A DNA stretch of 22,500 nucleotides from Chara braunii (Eukaryota; Streptophyta; Charophyceae; Charales; Characeae): contig BFEA01000166.1 in NCBI GenBank assembly GCA_003427395.1, forward strand, positions 786,723-809,222, read 5' to 3'. Numbering within the stretch: the stretch's first letter is position 1; every line of letters begins with the position of its first letter. A program made the translations under genes and the position numbers. Shown here piece by piece: positions 15,421 through 22,500 of the stretch. The notes under the pieces were generated by a model that was not told where the DNA came from, ran no database searches, and worked only from the letters and a program-made list of their open reading frames with translations.

Positions 15421-17540
15421 TGAAAGGATATCAGCTTTGTAGGGGGGAAAAAAAAAGGTGAGCATAGCCATTGCCATGCTCTCCAAAATCCCTCAATGTT
15501 GGGACCAGCCCATGGTGGCCCACTGTATTGTTTAGATTGTGTTGTTTTGTTGGAGTGCTGACACTGGGATTTGATCCCAGGTTGTGGAGAAGTACCGTCA
15601 TCCCCACGCACAAAGCACACCCTCACATCTGTGACGAACCAGCTTCTGAGCCTGCGCCATCTTCCGAACTCTTTCTCTCTCATTTTCTTTTCGAATTTTG
15701 CTCGGCCCAACAAGGCCCCTCTCTGTTTTTGATTAAAGATGCATTGCTGAGACCCGTGTTAATTCTTGAAATTCTGTTTTCAGAATTTGGGAAATGCATG
15801 GGAATTGCGCGCGCTTTTGTAAGCGCACTAGAAATTTGGCCCGGCAGTTAGAAATTCCGAAATAAAAGAAACCCAACGTGTCCTTTTTTTTTGCATGAAT
15901 GTTCTTGACTACGTCGCGGAAAACTCTAGGAATTTGGTGGGAATACGAATGATGTAGGACTACCTTTTCCCGCGCCTACTTTACGCGCGGATATGATGAT
16001 TTCAATTTTTAAATTAGCATAGGACTTAGGAATCTGTAACTGTTTTGGTGCCTCGGTATGCATTTGTGATCGACGTCATGCAAGCGAGCTTCCCCCTTTC
16101 TGCTCCCCTCGCCATCTTCGACGCTCCCTTCGCGCCCGCGCTCAGTCTCCTGCCGTAACCGTTTTTTCCTCTCTCTCTCTCTCCTTCTCTCCCCGCGCGC
16201 CTTTTCTCTTTCTTGATCATCTGAATCTTGGATCTGTTTCACGCTATCCTGCGCACCCTTCTTCCTCCCACTTTGAGTCCTACGCCCAAAAGCCTGGTCG
16301 ATCCCTTCCTCACTCCGTCCGGCCAAGGAGAAGCGCCGTGTAAGGAGAAACTCCTATTACGCGAAGACTCTGATTGGTTGTGATCGGACTCAGCAGAATT
16401 GACATGGCTTTCGTTGGGCGATTATCCCCAACTCCTCTCTCACCCTTCCCTGACTCAACCTTCATCCTCCCTCGTACCTACCTCCCTTCCCGCAACTATA
16501 AATTCCGCAAGCGCGCCTGCAAATCTCTCTCTCAACTCGTCTGCCAGCTTCCGGGAAGCCGTGGCTAGATGGTATGTGTGGAGTGCGAGTCGAAAAGTCC
16601 CGGCGTGCTGATTGTAGCCTGGCCGGCGGGGCGCCTGATCGCCACGACGGACTGTGGGATCCGGGCAGGCCGTGTCGAGACTAAGTCGGCGGGGTGACGA
16701 TTGCAGTGGTGGAAAGTGGCACATGATGGTTGGGATCGTCAGTGCATGCATGGGATAGTGATCGGAGTTGAATGGATGAATGGCCCGGGGCCATAGTGGA
16801 ACTTCATGGCGGATGCGCCTCCTTGTCTCGAATCTATTTCTTGGAGTGAGTTCAGTTTGATGGCACTTAAGCCGAAAACTTTTTTTTTTTATCGGATCTT
16901 GGTGTAATCTTGTCTGCTCCGTATCTTTTCCTCCCTACCCTCTCTCTCTGTGACATGCACGATTATGGATGTTTGCTGATCTATTGCACACAAGGAACGA
17001 GATGATTGTTCCAACTAACACCTAATCAGTCGCGAGTTAGGGGTGCAGAGCACACGGAGAACTGGGTGTTGTGTGACTGCTATTTTCGCACCTTCCTCGA
17101 TGAATGTCTGTGAGAAATGAATGAGAATGTTTGGATGGTGTCATGATGAGGCGATTGCCTGGTGGACGCGTCTCTGACTAAGTCGTAGGATCGTTGTGAT
17201 TAATATGTAAGATGCATGCTGGATAAGATTTCACTATTGCCATGTGGACCGATTGTCCCGAACTGACTGGGCGCCGGCCTCCCGCATCCCCGCCACACCC
17301 CTTCCCGTATAACGAGAAGAGGACACGTGTATGCGAGTAGGACATACGAGAAGCCGTCGCCAAGATCGGCGGAAGATACTACTTCCCTCCTGAAACCCGA
17401 TGCTCTCGATTTGTCGGCGCTGGTTTTGTTCTTGTAGACACACACTTTCCGCCTTATTCGTTGCTATTGCCGTTTAATGAGCTGATCGTCATCCCCGTGG
17501 TCGGCAGTAGCGCCTCATTGGCCTAACACTCTGTGCAGCG
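15421..17540. other. Intergenic DNA without a recognisable gene
   Basis: No supported coding sequence. There is a perfect 8-nt-arm hairpin (AAATTCTG, TTTT loop, 15769-15788), a T9 run on the minus strand (15448-15456), a T run near 15883, and a CT-rich tract at about 16090-16200. The minus-strand ORF over that tract is Lys/Glu/Arg low-complexity sequence. A TATAAA string lies near 16497 in pyrimidine-rich DNA, but no convincing gene follows it. Confidence 0.55.
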
Positions 17541-17699
17541 ATTGTCACCGCTTTGAGCGTTACCAATCGAAAGGCTTTCACTACCGAGTACGAGAGGAAG
17601 ATGAGCATAAGGAAAGAGTCACTCAGTTACGACTTTCCACGTCACATTCACAGTTCTATAATGAGCGCCGTCGAGACTTGACCCGGAAACGGGCTACCA

Positions 17700-18005
17700 A
17701 GTATGTGCCCGCCCCCTTCCATGCGAAACGGAAAGCGACGGCTCAATGGGAAGTTCAACGATACTTTTTGGATTGAATTCCCCCGCGCCGTGCGTCCCGC
17801 GCGCTCCTTTTTCTCCCTCAAAACCAGCGCAGTGACGGACCCTCCCCCTTTTTACTAAGTCGGATCGGCACAGGGGATTTCGGTTATGTTTGTGTCCCCA
17901 CACTCAACGTTCCAAAAATCCTTGGCACACCCCATCTCGCTGTCTTTCTGGGGCCCCTTCCGCAATTTAAACACTCCGAATGAAAGTCAGCGCAGGGCGT
18001 GAGGT
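17700..18005 (+). repeat. 5' LTR (3' portion) of element 2
   Basis: This DNA lies directly before the PBS. It contains the 18-nt string CCAAAAATCCTTGGCACA at 17912-17929 and GGGCGTGAGGT just before the PBS, both shared with element 1. The left end is unknown and the right end does not show a canonical CA at the PBS boundary. Confidence 0.5.
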
Positions 18006-18016
18006 TGGTATCAGAG
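18006..18016 (+). other. Primer-binding site of element 2 (initiator tRNA-Met)
   Basis: TGGTATCAGAG is an exact 11-nt complement of the 3' end of plant initiator tRNA-Met, the usual primer for plant gypsy elements. The next bases diverge from the tRNA. It lies about 120 bp before the gag ATG. Confidence 0.85.
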
Positions 18017-18135
18017 TCGACACGTGTCGGTTCTGACAATAGTAAGGCGAGTTGGCGAGAGGAAGATCAATTAAACGATTTACCTGTCTTAGTCCTCCCG
18101 TCACTCGGCAGAGGTCCGCCGAAGCTCGACCAGAA

Positions 18136-18501
18136 ATGCCCATGGTCGATGCTAATGGAACCCCTCCCCGAGTGATGGTAAGCATCCCCGCTACCTTCCC
18201 GTTCTATCCTAATTACACTCATCCCTTGGCATGGCTCGAAGCCGTGCAAGCTCAGGGGTATGGCGCCGAGGATCTTCCCCTCGTCATTACCCTGTTACTA
18301 AGAAATAATGCTCATGACTGGTTTAGAAGGCATAGATGGGTAGACTGGGATACATTCAAGAGGGCGTTCCTAGCAAGGTTCGATGCAGTCAGCGAGGATG
18401 CTGCGTGGTTCGTACTAAAAAACCCGTCCGCAGGAACCCGGAGAGCTGCTACCCGACTTTGTGGATCGATTTCATCGATCATCTCCGCAATCCAGTGTTG
18501 A
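18136..18501 (+). pseudogene. gag: Gag segment, N-terminal part, element 2
   Basis: The first ATG of the frame is 18136-18138. The segment encodes HPLAWLEAVQAQGYGAEDLP, then LLLRNNAHDWFRRHRWVDWD and FKRAFLARFDAVSEDAAWFV, which parallels element 1 Gag (HHWYSSYVWVDLPTFERDFL). Homology leaves this frame near 18430, where Gag resumes in another frame, so a frameshift splits capsid. The end at 18501 is a shadow stop. Confidence 0.8.
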
Positions 18502-18794
18502 AAGCGAAACTGCAGAAAAAGGTTCCTCCTAAAACGAACCAGCTACCCGCCATCATAGCTAAAGCACTTGAACTGGACCTGCTAGATACTCGCAAGTATA
18601 TCAGTCAGGGAGAGGAAGACATCTCAGACACAATCCAAGATGTGGCCGCTAAGCGGCGGTCGTGGCTCAGAGCGGTGGGACGTTTTACACTCGACCTGAT
18701 CACGACTATTAGGACGGGCCCGCCCCGGATCCCTCTCCCTATCATTCTCTGCCTCTCTCGAAACCTCCTCTTCCTTCAAAGATGGCACCCGTGA
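18336..18794 (+). pseudogene. gag: Gag segment, C-terminal part, element 2
   Basis: From about 18450 this frame carries the Gag continuation: FIDHLRNPVLKAKLQKKVPP parallels FIDGLRSRTIRAKLRKQF of element 1, followed by QLPAIIAKALELDLLDTRKY. The first third is shadow of the preceding frame. It ends at TGA 18792-18794. The following knuckle-protease part is in yet another frame. Confidence 0.8.
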
Positions 18795-18922
18795 ATACGG
18801 TAATGCCCCAAGATGCTGCATCAGTGCCTATTACTAACATGCATCTGGCCCATATGATTCATACCGCTACGACTAAACAGTCTGAGTGAATGAATAATCT
18901 GATTTAGATGTAGGCTTCCCAA

Positions 18923-19783
18923 ATGGATCGGTTGGAACAAATCATGACGAAGCTAATAAAAGCTAATTCCAGCCCTTCCCGCCCCGTTCCTGTTTCGTAC
19001 CCTCTGCTGATCGCCCCTCCTGTATCTGGACCAGCTCCTCCCGCTCCCCCTCATGCGGTCAATCCAGCGGGGAGGATTGAATGTTACAACTGTAAACAGC
19101 CTGGACACTTTGCGCGTGAATGCCCCCAGCCAAAACGTAATCAACCTCCGCCAGCAGCTGCGCCTGTTACCTTGAATCAAGGTCGGGTGGCCGCAGTGAT
19201 GGAAGCCGCAAGGGAAGCCTCCTCCTCTAGCGAACAACCACCTTCGACCGACGCCACCGCGTCTACTTCGGGATTATCTTCCGAAGCTACCGATGTCGTT
19301 GATCCAGCCGAGTATCTTCATTTGGCAGGAATGATCGGAGCAATCCGACCTGGCAAAGATGAGCTCGAATGGGTCGAGCGGGGATCAGAACCCGGACCAC
19401 AGTTTCAAACGGGAGAAATCGATGTCCTGCAGACGCTCAAGCAGTTGAACATTCGAGTTCAGGTCCCAGTAGGACACTTGCTGACCATATCAGAAGCCGC
19501 AAATGATAAGCTTCTGCAACAATGTCAGAAGAATAAAAAACGCTTTACGTATCAGTGCGTTCAACGTATGTTAAAGAAGAAGAGAGATGACGAGGCTGAT
19601 GCAAACCCTCCTCCTGCGACTGAACCTGACGCACCAGAGACGGCGCGAATCGCTGCCATCTCTTACGTGGAAAAAGATCATTTTATGCGTGTTCGATCGG
19701 TCCGTGGAAAAGTGTCGAATGTGATTGCGAAGTCTGGGGTTAACCGTTTATTGCTCTTATTGATACCGGATCATCGACCGTAG
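18923..19783 (+). pseudogene. Nucleocapsid zinc knuckle and pre-protease region, element 2
   Basis: A full CCHC knuckle, CYNCKQPGHFARECP, follows a Pro/Ala-rich linker (Cys residues begin near residue 54). The rest parallels element 1 (MIGAIRP, TGEIDVL and VGHLLTISEAAND against MIGTIRP, TGEIDVL and IGHLLSISEQANE). The same frame continues upstream through TGA 18887-18889, TAG 18905-18907 and TAG 18911-18913 with a helical sequence, so the Met at 18923 is not necessarily the native start. Near 19740 a frameshift moves the protease active site into another frame, and the last 15 or so residues here are shadow. Confidence 0.85.
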
Positions 19784-20082
19784 CCATATCCCTAGACACA
19801 GTCAGAAAAACGGGCCGACTGAACTCGATCCTTTCGCTACCTGTGAAAGACAACTACGTCTCGGTCGAACATAGTAGGGATCATCGAGAACGTAGCTGTC
19901 AAAGTAGGTCGAGTGCATGTTCTGGTTAACGCGTTAGTCATCGATGTGCACTCTTACTCGGTACTGTTGGGATTGCCCTGGGCGATAGCGGTAGGTGCGC
20001 GAATACACTTCGATTCTAAACAGCTTGTCCTCACGCACACTGGAGGAAAGCCTCAAACGCTTCCGTTGCGGGTTTCTACTTG
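19742..20082 (+). pseudogene. Aspartic protease, split by frameshifts, element 2
   Basis: The active site IDTGSSTVAISL lies at about 19759-19794 (Asp codon 19762-19764) in a frame different from the knuckle. After a second frameshift near 19870-19880 the frame returns and gives VGRVHVLVNALVIDVHSYS, VLLGLPWAIAVGARIHF and the THTGGKPQTLPLRVST end, each parallel to element 1. The DTG, hydrophobic-LG motif and C-terminal strand identify a retropepsin. The two frame changes inactivate it. ORF-scanning alone misses this piece. Confidence 0.8.
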
Positions 20083-20578
20083 ATCACCGAAAAGGAATCC
20101 CAGTATTGTCCGGATATGAATGGTCCAAGTCCCGTTCCCGGAAGATTCACCCTCACACAATGACGAAGAACAACACCTTGCTGATGATGGCGAAAGCGAC
20201 GAATACGATTATGAGGAAAAAATGAACTACATGCCTAGCGGAAAAGAATGAGAACAATTAGTTGAAATGTTCGATTGTGAGACGAAAGAGGAATTTTGAA
20301 CGATACCGGTAACCACCCGAACATTTGATATGAGTTCAGGAAGTGGCGAGCCTAGCCATATCCTATCGACATTCTTTCCCGCATCTACGGAAAAGTGGAT
20401 TTCCGCCATGTCATTCCTAGGGGAACCGATCTTGCAGATTTCAGATATGGCTGACCTCTTGGAACCCCCTCGCACTTTGTACGAGGGCGCGCTTTCACTC
20501 CGAGCTAGATATCACCAGATAAATTAGTACCTGGTTCTTTCCGTTTCTCCACCCAGATCGTTACTTACGCAAGGAGCT
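20083..20578 (+). pseudogene. Decayed protease-RT linker, element 2
   Basis: Most of this stretch has no long frame. The part at 20390-20527 encodes MSFLGEPILQISDMADLLEP and PRTLYEGALSLRARY, parallel to MILGEPLVQISRMVDSLEPP and TLYEGIAPLLARY near the RT N-terminus of element 1. The lead-in is acidic (EYDYEEK-like). TAG at 20525-20527 closes it. Confidence 0.65.
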
Positions 20579-22401
20579 ATGATCGTCATAATCAAGCGAG
20601 AAGCAGAAGCCCCGATAGATGATGTTCCAGACCTTATGCAAGAAATGGCTGAGCTAACAGGATTGGAAGTAGCGGAAAGCACCACTGACTCTAAAACCGA
20701 CGCCGGAACTAAGGAAACTGAGATGATTAGTCCGACCAAATCACATATGATTGCCACCGTCTTCTCGGTCCGAACCAGTAGCTCCATATTCTCCAGTGTG
20801 GACGACAAACGATCGCGCATGATGGATTGGATCGATACGCCATTTGACATCCTTAATCGCCCCGTAATCACAATACCCAATCATGTCCCCTGAGAGATCC
20901 GAAGATCCCTGATTGATGTCTTGCATGGGTATGCTAAGGTGCTGAGTGTGCATGATAACGATATGGGATTATCCAACGTGATTGAGCATGCAATCCTCAC
21001 GGGGGATCATCCACCGATTAGTTGCACTCCCTATTGGTATTCGCCGGCGCAAAGATCGGCCGCTTTCCGAAGGATAAAGGAGTTCGAAGCTAAAGGGTGG
21101 ATCGAACCCGCCATCGGACCATGGTCGTTTCCGGTGGTGATTGTGCCAAAAAAGGCAGGGGGAATTCGCATATGCATCGATTACCAAAAATTGAATGACA
21201 TCACAATTAAGGATGTGTATCCCCCCCCCTGGATCGATGAGTTGTTGAATGCTATTGGTAGTGCTCCGTTTTTCAGCAAGTTTGATGTTCGCCATGGATT
21301 CCACCATCTCCTTGTTCGAAAAAAGGATCGCCCGAAAACGACTTTCATTCTTTTCGAAGGAACCTGGCAATGGGTTCGATGCCCAATGGGGATTTGCAAC
21401 GCCCCAGCCACGTTTCAGCACGCGATGAACATGGTTTTCCAGAACTTCGTGCGAAAAACGCGGCTGGCGCAGAGCATAATGAACTATTGTGTGATTGTCT
21501 ATATGGATGATATCCTTGTGTATTCAAGTAACTATGAGGGGCACGTGCAGCACATTGAATGAACTTTACACACGTTGAAGGACGCTGGATTCAAGGTGGC
21601 TGTTGAGAAGTGTCAGTTTTTCCTCACCAAGATCTCCTTCCTCGGCCACGTGGTTACGGACCAAGGGTTGCAGCCAGAGCCTCAGAAGGTAGCAGCCGTG
21701 AAAGATGCGCCAGTACCAACGTCCGTGACACAAGTGTGCGCCTTTTTGGGTTTGGCATCGTACTATCGAAGGTTCATCAAGGGGTTTGCGACGATTGCGG
21801 GACCACTCACGAATCTGCTGAAAAAAAATCAGCCGTTGATCTGGACCCCGCAATGCGATCGGGCTTTCCGAGAACTCAAGGCGGCCTTGATTTCGACTTC
21901 GGTCCTTATAAGACCGGACCTGGAAAAACCGTTTGTCCTCATCACCGATTGGCAGCCCGAGGCGATCTCAACGATCTTGGCCCAGGTGGGACCAGACGAC
22001 CTCGAACACGTGGTGGAATACACGTCTAAGACGGTGCCTGCCTACAAGCGCAACTACTCTGCCCCGACGGGGGAATGCTACGCGGCCTTGTGGGGGATCA
22101 GTCACTTCCGAGTGTACTTATATGGCCGGAAGTTCACGTTGGTGACCGATCACGAACCGTTGCTGGCATTGAAGAAGTCCAAGGATTACTCGGGTATGAT
22201 CGGGCGATGGGCTACCACGTTGCAGAGTATGGACTTTGATATTTGTCATCGAAAGCACGAGAGACACGGCAACGCGGACGGGCTGACATGACTGCACCGC
22301 CCCAACAAGGTCCCAGGAGTGAGGAAGTGATCCCGTGGCGTGACCCGGAGCCAAAGAACGAGCCTCAGTACGGACAGGTGGAGATCTTGTCGAAGGGCTA
22401 A
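20579..22401 (+). pseudogene. pol: Reverse transcriptase-RNase H, element 2
   Basis: One frame runs from 20579 to about 22325, crossed by TGA at 20891-20893, 21560-21562 and 22289-22291. RT motifs: FDVRHGFHH, LFEGTWQWVRCPMG, CNAPATFQ, and YMDD at 21500-21511. The stop at 21560 replaces the Trp in HIEWTL of element 1. RNase H retains all four acidic residues: Asp in LITDWQ (21947-21949), Glu in GECYAALWG, Asp in VTDHEPL and Asp in NADGL. After 22320 a 1-nt frameshift follows, and the tail (PWRDPEPKNEPQYGQVEIL) ends at TAA 22399-22401, close to where element 1 RNase H also stops. The enzyme family is certain; the copy cannot give one protein. Confidence 0.9.
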
Positions 22402-22500
22402 GTGGACACGTGCACCCAATCCCGTCCCTCTCTCTCTCTCCTTCGGAATAATGGAAACCCCACCTTCTTCTACCTCTCCCACCTATTCCGCTCCCCTCGC
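22402..22500 (+). other. Start of post-RNase H region of element 2
   Basis: A pyrimidine-rich stretch (CT repeat near 22427-22441) follows the pol stop, as in element 1 where it precedes the PHD finger. No domain is visible before the window ends. Confidence 0.4.

Larger units (their letters stand above)
17540..22500 (+). mobile_element. Ty3/gypsy LTR retrotransposon, element 2 (runs past window end)
   Basis: The plus strand holds an LTR end, a clear PBS (18006), gag, CCHC knuckle, protease, RT and RNase H in gypsy order. It is related to element 1: RT core about 78% identical by hand count, with shared strings around the PBS. At least four frameshifts and several stops (TGA 18887-18889, TAG 18905-18907, TAG 18911-18913, TGA 20891-20893, 21560-21562 and 22289-22291) make it a decayed copy. 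The integrase part lies beyond 22500. The left boundary is only approximate: TGTCACCG at 17543 is a possible LTR start, but its sequence does not match the element 1 LTR start. Confidence 0.85.

Noticed and set aside
16009-16326. 105-codon Lys/Glu/Arg-rich minus-strand ORF
   Set aside because: Low-complexity product of a CT-rich tract on the plus strand.

Overview
This is intergenic, transposon-rich nuclear DNA of a eukaryote, most likely a green plant or streptophyte alga. Evidence: a Ty3/gypsy primer-binding site matching the 3' end of plant initiator tRNA-Met, a plant-type LINE with the zf-RVT C-terminal domain, a MITE-like element, long A/T runs, draft-quality N bases, and no host gene I can recognise. 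A charophyte such as Chara is a guess from general impression only.

Layout. (1) 1-8468, minus strand: most of a Ty3/gypsy LTR retrotransposon (element 1). Reading leftwards it has a putative 5' LTR, degenerate PBS, gag, zinc knuckle and protease, RT-RNase H, a PHD-type zinc finger, integrase, a GPY-like module, then two extra ORFs (A and B) not found in standard gypsy elements. The gag-to-GPY stretch (7771-1820) lies mostly in one frame, now cut by stop codons and two compensating frameshifts. Pol/ORF-A and ORF-A/ORF-B are each joined by a 4-nt ATGA stop-start overlap. (2) 8469-10315: no gene; scattered N bases and a short CT repeat. (3) 10316-10753: a 438-bp non-autonomous DNA transposon candidate with 31-bp terminal inverted repeats (28/31 matched) packed with copies of ACTCTCGAAA in both orientations. 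(4) 10757-11246: A-rich DNA with a strong 19-bp hairpin. (5) 11247-13936, minus strand: a 5'-truncated LINE with decayed ORF2 C-terminus, a roughly 1-kb 3' region holding five copies of a stem-loop motif, the last abutting a 25-nt poly(A) tail, and a possible 6-bp target duplication. (6) 13943-17540: no gene; a 126-bp inverted-repeat element flanked by TTAA, and smaller repeats. (7) about 17540-22500, plus strand: the first part of a second, related gypsy element (element 2), with LTR end, clear PBS, gag, CCHC knuckle, DTG protease, RT and RNase H, all broken by frameshifts and stops. It runs out of the window before its integrase.

The two gypsy elements are diverged members of one family, about 78% identical over the RT core by hand count, and point away from each other. 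Element 1 has the longer open frames but carries substitutions at conserved RT and RNase H residues. Element 2 keeps those residues but has more frame breaks. Neither looks autonomous. The most unusual content is the PHD finger inside pol, the stop-start coupled extra ORFs, the motif-dense MITE, and the repeated stem-loop in the LINE tail.
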